Shown: positions 42,652-50,538 of the stretch, in pieces
Layout of the letters: each line of letters begins with the position of its first letter
Numbering within the stretch: position 1 is the stretch's first letter
Source: Phenylobacterium sp. RIFCSPHIGHO2_01_FULL_69_31
GTDB lineage: Bacteria > Pseudomonadota > Alphaproteobacteria > Caulobacterales > Caulobacteraceae
DNA: 64,000 nt
Reading direction: 5' to 3'
Assembly: GCF_001824475.1 (NCBI RefSeq)
Contig: NZ_MHXN01000046.1
Coordinates: 128,690 to 192,689 of the forward strand
Position numbers and translations under genes: made by a program
The notes under the pieces: generated by a model
Seen by the model: the letters and a program-made list of their open reading frames with translations, nothing else
Told to the model about the DNA's origin: nothing
The model's database searches: none

Positions 42652-43386
42652 ATGTGCAACCTCTACGCCATGATGCGCGCACGCGCCGAAGTCGCCGCGA
42701 TCGCCCGCGCCATGACCGACCGCAACAACAACCAACCCCCGATGTCGGGGGTCTACCCCGACTATGCGGCTCCCGTGATCGTGCGCGACGCCGCGGGCGC
42801 GCGCGAGATGCGAGACATGCGATGGGGCATGCCGACGCCGCAAAACTTGCAGTTCGAGGCAGCGAAGAAGCGAGCCGACAAGCTGCGCGCCAAGGGCGCC
42901 AGCTTTGACTTCAACGAGCTCCTGAAGATGGAGCCGGACAAGGGCGTCACGAACATCCGGAACACCTCGAGCCGTCATTGGCAGGCCTGGCTCGAGCCCG
43001 CCCACCGCTGCCTCGTTCCGCTCACGTCCTTCAGCGAACCCGACCAGGTCGGCGGCACCTTCAAGCAGGTCTGGTACGCCCTCGCCCCATCTCGGCCGTT
43101 GGCATTCTTCGCCGGCGTCTGGACGGCGCACGGCTGCGTGCGGAAGATCAAGACCGGGTGGGAAGACTGCGAGGTCTTCGGGTTCCTCACCACCGAAGCC
43201 AACGCCGAAGTCGCGCAGCACCACGACAAGGCGATGCCCGTGATCCTGACCGACCCGGCCGCCTGTGACCTGTGGCTCAGCGATGCGCCCTGGGCCGAGG
43301 TTCGGCGTCTGCAGCAGCCGCTGCCCGACGGCACGCTGCAGATCGTAGGCCACGGCACGAAGGAGGACGAGGTCATCCCGACCTGA
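42652..43386 (+). CDS. SRAP (YedK/HMCES) protein
   Basis: A 244-aa SOS-response-associated peptidase-like protein. The catalytic Cys2 is exposed after Met removal (MCNLYAMMRARAEV). The conserved MRWGMPTP, NIRNTSSRHWQAWLEPAHRC and an HDKAMPVIL segment complete the family pattern. YedK/HMCES form a covalent DNA-protein crosslink with abasic sites in single-stranded DNA. That is a sensible function beside oriT, since transferred DNA enters single stranded. The palindrome at 42506-42519 lies about 130 bp upstream. Confidence 0.92.
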   Translation: MCNLYAMMRARAEVAAIARAMTDRNNNQPPMSGVYPDYAAPVIVRDAAGAREMRDMRWGMPTPQNLQFEAAKKRADKLRAKGASFDFNELLKMEPDKGVTNIRNTSSRHWQAWLEPAHRCLVPLTSFSEPDQVGGTFKQVWYALAPSRPLAFFAGVWTAHGCVRKIKTGWEDCEVFGFLTTEANAEVAQHHDKAMPVILTDPAACDLWLSDAPWAEVRRLQQPLPDGTLQIVGHGTKEDEVIPT

Positions 43387-43387
43387 G

Positions 43388-43597
43388 ATGAGCCCGCCGT
43401 CCCTACCTCAGCTGACGCCGCGCTGGACCGTGCGTCTCCTCGCCCTCGCTTGTGTGCTCCTCGCGCTGATGTGCGCCGGCCTGGCCGTGGCCTGGCGCGA
43501 CAAGGCCCAAGAGTCTGCGTGCCTGCGCGAGGCGCTGGCGGATGGCGCCACGCCGGCGGTCGCCGATCTCGACTGCGGGATCGGGCCCGACCGGTAG
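43388..43597 (+). CDS. Small membrane protein of unknown function
   Basis: A 69-aa protein with one transmembrane helix (LLALACVLLALMCAGLAVAW) near the N terminus and a short soluble tail containing two cysteines (SACLREAL and LDCGIG). It begins one base after the SRAP stop, so it may be translated by reinitiation. No family is recognised. Confidence 0.5.
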   Translation: MSPPSLPQLTPRWTVRLLALACVLLALMCAGLAVAWRDKAQESACLREALADGATPAVADLDCGIGPDR

Positions 43598-43643
43598 GTG
43601 GAACCTCGGCTGGGTCCGCGGATTCCACCGGCCCAGGAGGTTC
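43597..43643 (+). promoter_or_regulatory. Alternative hairpins covering a ribosome site
   Basis: GAACCTC (43601-43607) can pair with GAGGTTC (43637-43643), hiding the AGGAGG of the next gene. Alternatively GGTGGAA (43597-43603) pairs with TTCCACC (43623-43629), leaving it free. The two structures share bases and cannot form together. Confidence 0.3.
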
Positions 43644-43645
43644 CC

Positions 43646-43825
43646 ATGTCCAAACGCGAGACCATCGATACCGGGTCGGACAAGCGCTACGTTCGGCGTG
43701 ACGACCAAGGCCACTTCACGAGCGACCAGGTGAACGTTGGCAAGTCCTCGGCCGCCGACCAACGCCAGCATTCCAAGACCCCCGCCAAGCCTGGGCAGGG
43801 AGATCGCGGCGACCGCCAACACTGA
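43646..43825 (+). CDS. Conserved small hydrophilic protein
   Basis: A 59-aa highly charged protein (KRETIDTGSDKRYVRRDDQG, then HFTSDQVNVGKSSAADQRQ) without signal peptide or membrane segment. The overall pattern, with a central K/R-rich start and a GQGDRGD tail, is one I recall from many alphaproteobacterial hypothetical proteins. It is probably intrinsically disordered. The ATG at 43646 has a strong AGGAGG, which may be masked by RNA structure. Confidence 0.6.
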   Translation: MSKRETIDTGSDKRYVRRDDQGHFTSDQVNVGKSSAADQRQHSKTPAKPGQGDRGDRQH

Positions 43826-43835
43826 CGCCCAGCTG

Positions 43836-44072
43836 TCAGGCGGCGAGCTTTTCCGCCGCCTGGCGCAGGTCGCCGTTGCACTCGTCGAGAGCCCAGCAGA
43901 TCTTCTCGTGCGTGAGGCCGTAGCGGTCGACGAGTTCCTGCGCCTGCAGGAAGGCCAGGTTGTTGTGCAGGTCATGCCCCTTGGCGTCGCGGTAGTCGCC
44001 GATGTCCACCTGGTGGACGAGGTTGGCGAGCGCCGTCTCCAGCGCCTCGCGGGTGTTGTCGTTTGCAGCCAT
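43836..44072 (-). CDS. Conserved small helical protein
   Basis: A 78-aa, wholly helical protein (AANDNTREALETALANLVHQ, then YGLTHEKICWALDECNGDLR). The second half has the look of a three-helix UBA-like or CUE-like fold, although such domains are uncommon in bacteria. I start it at the ATG at 44072, which has AGGAG 8 nt upstream. It converges with the 59-aa gene and is divergent from the ligase gene. The function is unknown. Confidence 0.6.
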   Translation of the reverse strand: MAANDNTREALETALANLVHQVDIGDYRDAKGHDLHNNLAFLQAQELVDRYGLTHEKICWALDECNGDLRQAAEKLAA

Positions 44073-44131
44073 GACGGAACTCCTCACGCGCGGTCGGACT
44101 CAGGGAGTCCTCTTCCCCGTTCGAGGTTCCC

Positions 44132-45106
44132 GTGGCCCGCGCGCAGCTCGCCCCGTCCCGACGCCAGTACGTCCCGCAGCCGCTGCCAGGCTTCCTGGAG
44201 CTGCTGCATCCGAAGGTCGTGCCCGCGCCGCCGACCGGCGACCACTGGCTCCACGAGATCAAGTTCGACGGCTACCGCTTCCAGGCGCGCATCGCCAACG
44301 GCGCCGTCACGCTCTTCACCCGGCGCGGACACGACTGGACGGACAAGCTTCCTGAGATTGCCGCGGAGCTCTCCCCGCTGGGCGACGGCATCCTTGATGG
44401 CGAGGTGTGCTTTCTGAACCCGGACGGCCAGCCGACCTTCTCCGGCCTGCGCTCAGCGATGGGCCGCGGCGCGACCGCCCCGCTCGTGTACTTTGTCTTC
44501 GACATCCTCTGGCGCGACCAGGACGACCTGCGCCCCTTCGCCCTGCGCGATCGCAAAGACATGCTCCAGACCTACCTGGACCCGGCAACGTCCGAACGCG
44601 TTCGGCTGGTCGACACCTTCGACACCGGCGGCCTGGCCCTCAAGACTTCCGCCTGCCGGATCGGCTTGGAGGGCGTCGTCTCGAAGCGCCGCGACAGTCG
44701 CTACGCCGCGGGCCGGTCTGACGCCTGGGTGAAGTCCCTCTGCATCCAAGGCCAGGAGTTCGTGATCGGCGGCTACGAGCAGGAGGAGGGACGACACTTC
44801 AAAGGCGTGTTGGTAGGCGTGTATGGCCCAAAGGGCCTCACTTACGTGGGCACCCTCGAGCGCGGCTTCTCCGCCGCGCCGGATCTGCGCAAGCGTCTGG
44901 AAGCTCTGGGCAGCCCGACCAATCCTTTCAAAGCTGGCAGCCCACCGCGGAGCCATGTGCACTGGGTGCAGCCAGAACTCGTCGCGCGCGCCGAGTTTCG
45001 GGAATGGACCGCCAGCGGCAAGATCCGCCACGCGAGCTTCCGCGGCCTGCGAGACGACAAGCCAGCCCACGAGGTGGTCCGCGAGCAGCCCACCGATGTC
45101 ATCTAG
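44132..45106 (+). CDS. ATP-dependent DNA ligase (LigD/LigC-like)
   Basis: A 324-aa stand-alone ligase. The adenylation motif LHEIKFDGYRFQARI places the catalytic lysine at about residue 49. Motif III (PLVYFVFDILWRD), motif IV (LEGVVSKRRDSRY) and motif V (WVKSLCIQGQEFVIGG) follow, then an OB-fold C-terminal domain. It resembles the ligase domain of LigD without the polymerase and nuclease domains. It could seal breaks in an end-joining or conjugative re-establishment pathway. The start is GTG. It overlaps the next small gene by 11 nt. No Ku gene is in the window. Confidence 0.92.
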   Translation: MARAQLAPSRRQYVPQPLPGFLELLHPKVVPAPPTGDHWLHEIKFDGYRFQARIANGAVTLFTRRGHDWTDKLPEIAAELSPLGDGILDGEVCFLNPDGQPTFSGLRSAMGRGATAPLVYFVFDILWRDQDDLRPFALRDRKDMLQTYLDPATSERVRLVDTFDTGGLALKTSACRIGLEGVVSKRRDSRYAAGRSDAWVKSLCIQGQEFVIGGYEQEEGRHFKGVLVGVYGPKGLTYVGTLERGFSAAPDLRKRLEALGSPTNPFKAGSPPRSHVHWVQPELVARAEFREWTASGKIRHASFRGLRDDKPAHEVVREQPTDVI

Positions 45107-45416
45107 CCCGCTGCGGACGCCGGACGGGCGCTACATCATCGTCGATGGGCGGCTCTGGCGCGCAAGCAATCCCAACCTGGCTGCGGACGTGCGTGACCGT
45201 CTCACCCGCGATCTGATGGCGGCTCGCCGCGCGGTGCGCGCCGCGACCCTGGCGGAGGACGCAACGGCGCTGCGGCAAGCGCGCACTCAAGTTCATGCCG
45301 CAAAGGTCGCACTCGGCGAGCGCGGGCCGGTGTGGTGGGACGACGGCGCGCCCGATCTGAACCGCCGTCTGGTACGCAACACCTGCTACGCCGAGACCGT
45401 CGCCTCCAGCAGCTAA
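45096..45416 (+). CDS. Conserved small protein coupled to the ligase
   Basis: A 106-aa soluble protein: PDGRYIIVDGRLWRASNPNL, a helical middle rich in Ala and Arg (RRAVRAATLAEDATALRQAR), and LGERGPVWWDDGAPDLNRR near the end. This pattern is widespread in Proteobacteria, sometimes under misleading names; its function is not known. The ATG lies 11 nt before the ligase stop, so it is translationally coupled to it, which suggests a link to DNA repair. Confidence 0.7.
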   Translation: MSSSPLRTPDGRYIIVDGRLWRASNPNLAADVRDRLTRDLMAARRAVRAATLAEDATALRQARTQVHAAKVALGERGPVWWDDGAPDLNRRLVRNTCYAETVASSS

Positions 45417-45435
45417 GCGGGGAAGGCTCCGCCGC

Positions 45436-45789
45436 CTAGAACTTCTTGCAGACCTTGTTGCCCCACTCGTCGGTCCACGGGTGGGTCCCCGTCGGGCAGC
45501 CCTTGCTGATGTCGTAGTAGTCGGTTGTGGGCTTGGAACCCGAACCCTGCTCCCGGCAGACCTTGTTGCCCCAATTGTCCACCCAGGGGTGAGACCCGAC
45601 CGGGCAGGCTTGGCCCGACCGCGTTTCCACGCTCGCGGTCCCGCCATCGCCGTGGCGCTTGCAGATCTTGTTGCCCCAGGAATCCGTCCACGGGTAGGAG
45701 CCGACCGGGCACGATTGCGCCTGCGCGGGCGACCCACCGCTGGCGAGTACGAGAAGCGCCCCGAGCGCCACGGCAAATGTGAACTTCAT
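45436..45789 (-). CDS. Secreted protein with three Cys/Trp repeats
   Basis: A 117-aa exported protein with signal peptide (AVALGALLVLASGGSPAQAQ). The mature protein consists of three near-identical units of 17 residues, CPVGSYPWTDSWGNKIC, CPVGSHPWVDNWGNKVC and CPTGTHPWTDEWGNKVC, spaced by variable Gly/Ser linkers. Each unit has two Cys that could form one disulfide. The family function is unknown to me. The ATG has GGGGGA upstream. It stands alone, convergent to the ligase operon. Confidence 0.75.
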   Translation of the reverse strand: MKFTFAVALGALLVLASGGSPAQAQSCPVGSYPWTDSWGNKICKRHGDGGTASVETRSGQACPVGSHPWVDNWGNKVCREQGSGSKPTTDYYDISKGCPTGTHPWTDEWGNKVCKKF

Positions 45790-45843
45790 GAGGTCCCCCT
45801 GCGGTGGAGCTTTGTCCGCACGCCGCCGGCTTGCAAGGGCCTG

Positions 45844-46149
45844 TCACGGCGCCCAGCGCCAGTCTCCGTCGTAGAGGTGCGGGAAGACCGTGACCTCATT
45901 GGACCCGCAGCCGTCCTCACCCTTGCAGGTCAGCCGCGGGACCAGGTCCGCAATGCGAAGCCCTTCTCGGCCTTCAAAGCGCGCCGCGAGCTCGGGCGGC
46001 GTCCATTCGACCAGACGCTCACAGGCCTTGCAGCAAATCCCCACGGACCAGCCCTTCGCCAGATAGGTCTCCACGGTATCGTCTCCGACCTGACCCGCAT
46101 GAAACCGCTGCAGGGCGGCCTTCGGCGGCGGCTTCAGGCTGGAGGCCAC
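45844..46149 (-). CDS. Small zinc-finger-like protein, third gene after dnaE2
   Basis: A protein of about 101 aa beginning at the GTG at 46149 (ASSLKPPPKAALQRFHAG). It has two Cys pairs, GICCKACERLVEW and LTCKGEDGCGSNEV, that could bind zinc. An upstream extension of the frame is a shadow of the gene at 46158. It follows that gene by 8 nt on the same strand and is likely co-transcribed with dnaE2. The ribosome site is weak. Confidence 0.55.
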   Translation of the reverse strand: MASSLKPPPKAALQRFHAGQVGDDTVETYLAKGWSVGICCKACERLVEWTPPELAARFEGREGLRIADLVPRLTCKGEDGCGSNEVTVFPHLYDGDWRWAP

Positions 46150-46157
46150 GGGGCGGC

Positions 46158-46361
46158 TCAGATCCAAATGCGCGCGCGGCCGGCGGCGCGGCAGACCTTG
46201 CAGGTGACGCGGCGGCGGATCTCCATCGGCGTCGCGTCTGAACCGAACACCTTCTTCGCCTCCGCCGCCGAGAACGCGCCAAGATGACGACAGACATCGC
46301 ACTGAACCTTCAGGGTCTGGCTCGCCGTCATCGACCGATGCAGGTTCTGGAACATCGTCAT
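46158..46361 (-). CDS. Small zinc-ribbon-like protein after dnaE2
   Basis: A 67-aa protein with two CxxC pairs, VQCDVCRHLG and VTCKVCRAAG, about 35 residues apart, the layout of a treble-clef or zinc-ribbon knuckle. It begins 8 nt after the dnaE2 stop. It may bind DNA or protein. Together with the next gene it makes a pair of small Cys-rich proteins within the predicted SOS-controlled dnaE2 operon. Confidence 0.65.
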   Translation of the reverse strand: MTMFQNLHRSMTASQTLKVQCDVCRHLGAFSAAEAKKVFGSDATPMEIRRRVTCKVCRAAGRARIWI

Positions 46362-46369
46362 GGCCGCGC

Positions 46370-49300
46370 CTAGTGGAAGTCGCGGCTGCGGATCAGCTGG
46401 CCGTCCACGCGCGTCCGCGCGGCAATCGCGCGCTGGTCCTCCCGCAGCTCCGCAAGCCGGCCGGTCAGGTCCTCAAAGTCGGCGCTCACCAGGTGGATGA
46501 CGTCGCCTGCGCGCTGGACCTGGCCGTGCACGACGAGGAAGGCGGCGCTCATGACCGTCCGTCGATGTTTCTCGAAGGTGTCTTTCCAGACCACGACATT
46601 GGCGATGCCGGTCTCATCCTCCAGGGTCATGAACACCACGCCCTTGGCGGTGCCCGGCCGCTGCCGGACGGTGACCAGCCCCGCAACGCTCATGCGCCGT
46701 CGGTCGCGCGCCTGGGCGAGCGCCGAACAGGGCGCCACGCCCCGGCCGGCCAGGGACTCGCGGAAGAAGACCACCGGATGCCCTTTCAGAGACAAGCTCG
46801 TGGTCCGGTAGTCCTCCGCGACCTGCTGGCTGTCTGACATGAAGGGCAGCTCAACCTGCTCTTCACGCTGCCGCTGGCGCAGCAGCAGCGGCGCCTTGGC
46901 CTCTGCGTCCCATTCGCCGGAAAGACCTTTCACAGCCCAGAGCGCCTGGCGCCGGTCCAGCCCCTGGCTGCGGAAGGCGTCGGCTTCCGCCAGCAGTTCG
47001 AGCCCACGTCGCGACACGCCCCCGCCGCGGGCCAGATCCAGCGGGGTCATCGCCAGGCCGCCGCCCCGTGCGGCGACCAGAGTTTCGGCCTCCGCCTTCT
47101 TGAAGCCGTTGATGAGCCGGAGCCCCAGCCGCACCGGCCGATACGGCGTACGCGGGTCGTCAGGCGGCTCCAGGCGCGTGTTCCAGCCGCTGAACGCCAC
47201 ATCGGGCGGACGCACCTCGACACCATGGGCCTGCGCGTCCCGGACGAGCTGCGAGGGTTGGTAGAACCCCATCGGCTGGGCGTTGAGCAGCGACATCAGG
47301 AAGACGTCCGGATGCTTCCACTTCACCCAGGCCGAGGCATAGACGAGCAGCGCAAAGCTGATCGCGTGGCTTTCCGGAAAGCCGTAGGAGCCAAATCCCT
47401 CGATCTGATGGAAGCAGCGGAGCGCGAACTCCTCGGGGTATCCGCGCGAGGTCAGTCCCTCGACGAACCGTGCGCCGTAGACGCCCACACTGCCGTAGTG
47501 CCGGAAGGTCGCCATCGACCGGCGCAGGCCGTCGGCGTCGTTCTCGGAGAACTTTGCCGCCTCGATCGCGATCCGCATCGCCTGCTCCTGAAAGAGCGGC
47601 ACACCCAGGGTCTTGCCGAGGATCGCTTCAAGTTCATTGGCCGGCCCATGATCGGGATGCGGTGAGGGATATTCGACCGGATCCGTCCCCTCGCGCCGCC
47701 GCAGATAGGGGTGCACCATGTCCCCCTGGATCGGGCCGGGCCGGACGATCGCGACCTCGATGACGAGATCGTAGAAGCGCCGCGGCTTCATCCGCGGCAG
47801 CATCGACATCTGGGCTCGACTCTCGACCTGGAAGACGCCCACGGAGTCGGCCTTGCAGAGCATATCGTAGACGCCGGGCTCCTCCTGCGGGATGTCGGCG
47901 ATGTCCTCCAGGCCCAACGTCGTCAGGCACTCTTTCAGAGCCGTCAGCATGCCCAGCGCCAGGACGTCCACCTTCATCAGCCCAAGGGCGTCGATGTCGT
48001 CCTTGTCCCATTCGATGAAGGTCCGGTCCGGCATGGCGGCGTTGCCGATCGGCACCGTCTCGTCCAACCGGCGCTTGGTCAGCACATAGCCCCCCACGTG
48101 CTGCGAGAGGTGCCGCGGAAATCCCAGGAGCTGCTGCGCCAGGGTCGTGGCCCGCACGATCTCCGGCGCCTGCGGGTCCAGTCCCGCCTGGAGGATATGA
48201 CCGTCGGGGATCTCATCGCCGTAGCTGCCCCAGACGGTGTTCGCGAGCGCAGCTGTGATGTCCTCCGTCAGCCCCAGCGCCTTACCCACCTCACGGATCG
48301 CCATTCGCGGGCGGTAGTGGATCACCGTCGCCACGATGGCCGCGCGCTCGCGGCCATAGCGACGGTAGATGTACTGCATCACCTCCTCGCGCCGCTCGTG
48401 CTCGAAGTCGACGTCGATGTCGGGTGGCTCACCGCGACTTTCAGAGATGAAGCGGGAGAACAGCAGGTCTTGGTCGGGCTTGGTGGGATCGACCGCCGTC
48501 ACGCCCAGACAGAAGCAGACGCAGGAGTTGGCGGCCGACCCGCGGCCCTGACAGAGGATGCCCTCGCTCCGCGCCCAGCGCACGATGTCGTGGACCGTCA
48601 GGAAGTAGTTCGGGAAGTTCAGGCGCTCGATGAGGTCGAGCTCCTTCTCGATCGTCGCGCGCACCTTCTCCGAAACACCCCCGGGGAACCGCCACGCCGC
48701 GCCCTCCCAGGCCAGGTCGCGAAGATGCTGGATCGCTGTCTTGCCCGGCGCCACCGGCTCGTCAGGGTACTCATACTTCAGCTCGCCAAGGTCAAAGCCG
48801 ATGCGCCCGGCGATCTCGAGGCTCCGCTCCACCGCGCCGGGGAAGCGCGAGAACAGCCGCGCCATCTCGTCGGGCCCTTTCAGGTGGCGCTCGGCGTTGG
48901 CCTGAAGGAGCAGGCCGGCCGTGTGCACGGTCCGGCCCTCGCGGATGCAGGTGAGGACGTCCTGGAGCAGCCGTCGCTCCGGGCCGTGATAGAGCACGTC
49001 ATTCACCGCCACGAGCGGCGTCCCCGCGTCGCGCCCGAGATGCTCCAGCTGCGCCAGGCGATGCAGGTCGCGCGCCCCGTAGCGGCGGGCGCCGGCCAGC
49101 CAGACGTCGGGCCCGAGCCCGCGGACCTGGCGCAGCCGGTGCGCAAAGCCGTGGTCCAACCGGTCCGGCGGCACGACCACCGTCAGCTGCCCGGCCGCCG
49201 CGTCGCGGAAGTCCTCCCAGAGGAGGCGACACTCGCCCTTCTTCGAGCGCAGCTGTCCCACCGTCAGCAGCCGGGTGAGCCGGCCATAGGCCTCCCGGTC

Positions 49301-49564
49301 GGTGGGGTAGACCAGGAGCTCCGGCGTCTCGTCAGCGAACACCAGCCGACACCCCGTGAGCGCGCGGATCGCCTGACCGTTCTCCTCGCGCAGGGTGCGG
49401 GCCTGCGACCACGCCCGCACCACGCCCGCCAGGGTGTTGCGGTCGCAGACCCCGACCGCCTCGAGGCCTAAAGCGGCGGCCCCGATCACGAGCTCGCCGG
49501 GGTGAGAGGCGCCGCGCAGGAACGAAAAGTTCGAGCACGCCTGCAGTTCGGCATAGCGGGTCAT
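46370..49564 (-). CDS. dnaE2: Error-prone DNA polymerase DnaE2
   Basis: A 1064-aa C-family polymerase of the ImuC/DnaE2 class. The N-terminal PHP domain starts YAELQACSNFSFLRGASHPG. The active-site region has CQGRGSAANSCVCFCLG and PPDIDVDFEHERREEVMQY, and the third Asp lies in the DIDALGLMKVDVLALG segment. The C terminus has an OB fold (MSVAGLVTVRQRPGTAKGVV). DnaE2 performs mutagenic bypass after DNA damage. Its usual partners imuA and imuB are absent from this window; instead a two-repeat protein overlaps its start by 4 nt, and two Cys-rich small genes follow. Confidence 0.95.
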   Translation of the reverse strand: MTRYAELQACSNFSFLRGASHPGELVIGAAALGLEAVGVCDRNTLAGVVRAWSQARTLREENGQAIRALTGCRLVFADETPELLVYPTDREAYGRLTRLLTVGQLRSKKGECRLLWEDFRDAAAGQLTVVVPPDRLDHGFAHRLRQVRGLGPDVWLAGARRYGARDLHRLAQLEHLGRDAGTPLVAVNDVLYHGPERRLLQDVLTCIREGRTVHTAGLLLQANAERHLKGPDEMARLFSRFPGAVERSLEIAGRIGFDLGELKYEYPDEPVAPGKTAIQHLRDLAWEGAAWRFPGGVSEKVRATIEKELDLIERLNFPNYFLTVHDIVRWARSEGILCQGRGSAANSCVCFCLGVTAVDPTKPDQDLLFSRFISESRGEPPDIDVDFEHERREEVMQYIYRRYGRERAAIVATVIHYRPRMAIREVGKALGLTEDITAALANTVWGSYGDEIPDGHILQAGLDPQAPEIVRATTLAQQLLGFPRHLSQHVGGYVLTKRRLDETVPIGNAAMPDRTFIEWDKDDIDALGLMKVDVLALGMLTALKECLTTLGLEDIADIPQEEPGVYDMLCKADSVGVFQVESRAQMSMLPRMKPRRFYDLVIEVAIVRPGPIQGDMVHPYLRRREGTDPVEYPSPHPDHGPANELEAILGKTLGVPLFQEQAMRIAIEAAKFSENDADGLRRSMATFRHYGSVGVYGARFVEGLTSRGYPEEFALRCFHQIEGFGSYGFPESHAISFALLVYASAWVKWKHPDVFLMSLLNAQPMGFYQPSQLVRDAQAHGVEVRPPDVAFSGWNTRLEPPDDPRTPYRPVRLGLRLINGFKKAEAETLVAARGGGLAMTPLDLARGGGVSRRGLELLAEADAFRSQGLDRRQALWAVKGLSGEWDAEAKAPLLLRQRQREEQVELPFMSDSQQVAEDYRTTSLSLKGHPVVFFRESLAGRGVAPCSALAQARDRRRMSVAGLVTVRQRPGTAKGVVFMTLEDETGIANVVVWKDTFEKHRRTVMSAAFLVVHGQVQRAGDVIHLVSADFEDLTGRLAELREDQRAIAARTRVDGQLIRSRDFH

Positions 49565-50028
49565 GGCGTGGCCCCGTCCGGCGGGCGCACCGGGCCTGCG
49601 CTATCGCCGCGGCTGCCGTAAAAGTGCGCGACGCCCGTGAAGTGAAACGCCGTCGTTTCCAGCCCCTTCACGGCGACATCCAGCGCCAGCCAGTCGCGGC
49701 CGAACGGCCGGCATCGCGACTGCAGATGCCGCAACGCGGCTGCGTACGGCCGCAGCGCCTCGAAGGCGCCGGCGACCACCGCGCGGTCGCGCAGGTCGCG
49801 GGCGTCGGGCAGCGGGTCGCGCGGCTCATAGAACCGCGGCCGCCGCGTGAAATGGAAGGCGGCGGTCTGCAGGCTGTCGACGGCGATGTCCAAGGCGCTG
49901 CCGTCGCGCGTGAACGCGCCCACGGCCGCCTGCAGCCCCCACAAGGCGCGCACGTAGGGCCGCAGGGCTTCGAAGTCGCGCGCCGCCGCCTCGGGCGAAC
50001 CCAGCCCCTGATAGGTTCGCTGCACCAT
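49561..50028 (-). CDS. Two-repeat protein coupled to dnaE2, unknown function
   Basis: A protein of about 155 aa made of two tandem repeats of about 52 residues, exactly 70 residues apart. Each contains FEALRPY, a helical LQ-rich segment, LDIAVDSLQTAAFHFT or LDVAVKGLETTAFHFT, and an FY ending. I choose the ATG at 50028 with GGGGG upstream; 50052 is an alternative. Longer starts would run into the LexA box at 50109-50123. The stop overlaps the dnaE2 start by 4 nt. It occupies the position imuA-imuB usually hold but resembles neither. No family is recognised. Confidence 0.7.
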   Translation of the reverse strand: MVQRTYQGLGSPEAAARDFEALRPYVRALWGLQAAVGAFTRDGSALDIAVDSLQTAAFHFTRRPRFYEPRDPLPDARDLRDRAVVAGAFEALRPYAAALRHLQSRCRPFGRDWLALDVAVKGLETTAFHFTGVAHFYGSRGDSAGPVRPPDGATP

Positions 50029-50108
50029 CAGCGCCCCCACGCGACGAGCCATGCGCCATCGCCCGGCCAAGTGGCCGCCGTCACCCGATCCCAAGTCTCC
50101 ATGGGATC

Positions 50109-50123
50109 GAACAAAAGCAGAAC
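50109..50123. promoter_or_regulatory. LexA-type box upstream of the dnaE2 operon
   Basis: GAAC-AAAAGCA-GAAC is a perfect match to the alphaproteobacterial SOS box GAAC-N7-GAAC, 57-81 bp upstream of the possible start codons of the dnaE2 operon. Confidence 0.7.
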
Positions 50124-50184
50124 ATGAAGGACTTGGCGAGTCCGATCTCACCGCCTCGGACTCGCCGAACTTCAGATTCTCGGA

Positions 50185-50213
50185 AGCGGCGGCTCCTCTT
50201 CGGAGCCGCCGCT
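50185..50213 (-). terminator. Terminator-like hairpin after DUF736 gene
   Basis: AGCGGCGGCTCC and GGAGCCGCCGCT form a perfect 12-bp stem with a 5-nt loop, 11 nt past the stop at 50224. The T-run is poor (TT only), so strength is uncertain. Confidence 0.6.
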
Positions 50214-50223
50214 GCCTCGGGTT

Positions 50224-50538
50224 TCAGGCGTTGGTGCGGCCCCGGGACCAGACCAGGCTGTAGCCTTCCTCCGCATCCACCAGGTTGGCGTAGATGGGCG
50301 CCGGGAAGCTGGGATCGTCGAGCTTGACCGAGAGGTAGTCGCGACCCGTGTCCCTCGCGGTCCGCTTCCATGCCGCCCCGAACTCGGTGCCGCCGGCGAA
50401 GATCCGGAAGTCCGGCGCGTTGTCGCTCTCCTTCGGGGCCGGCCGCAGCTGGGCCTGCTTGACGTTCAGGTTGAGGGTCTTGATCGCGCCCGCATAGGAG
50501 CCGTCTTCGCTCTTGGTGAAGGTGCCGATGGTCGCCAT
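50224..50538 (-). CDS. DUF736 family protein
   Basis: A 104-aa soluble protein beginning ATIGTFTKSEDGSYAGAIKT with LSVKLDDPSFPAPIYANLV near the end, the standard DUF736 sequence. DUF736 proteins are small beta-rich proteins common on alphaproteobacterial plasmids and ICEs; their function is unknown. It lies divergent to a paralog at 51139 with a 600-bp space between. Confidence 0.92.
   Translation of the reverse strand: MATIGTFTKSEDGSYAGAIKTLNLNVKQAQLRPAPKESDNAPDFRIFAGGTEFGAAWKRTARDTGRDYLSVKLDDPSFPAPIYANLVDAEEGYSLVWSRGRTNA

Noticed and set aside
43388..43825. Toxin-antitoxin pair of small genes
   Set aside because: Neither the 69-aa membrane protein nor the 59-aa hydrophilic protein shows toxin or antitoxin motifs, and the genes do not overlap.
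47711..49471. 586-codon plus-strand frame within dnaE2
   Set aside because: It lies antisense to a fully conserved polymerase; composition is His/Arg/Ala/Val-rich as expected for a complementary-strand artefact.
50029..50151. Longer N terminus for the two-repeat protein
   Set aside because: It would include the perfect LexA box. The starts at 50028 or 50052 keep the box in the promoter.
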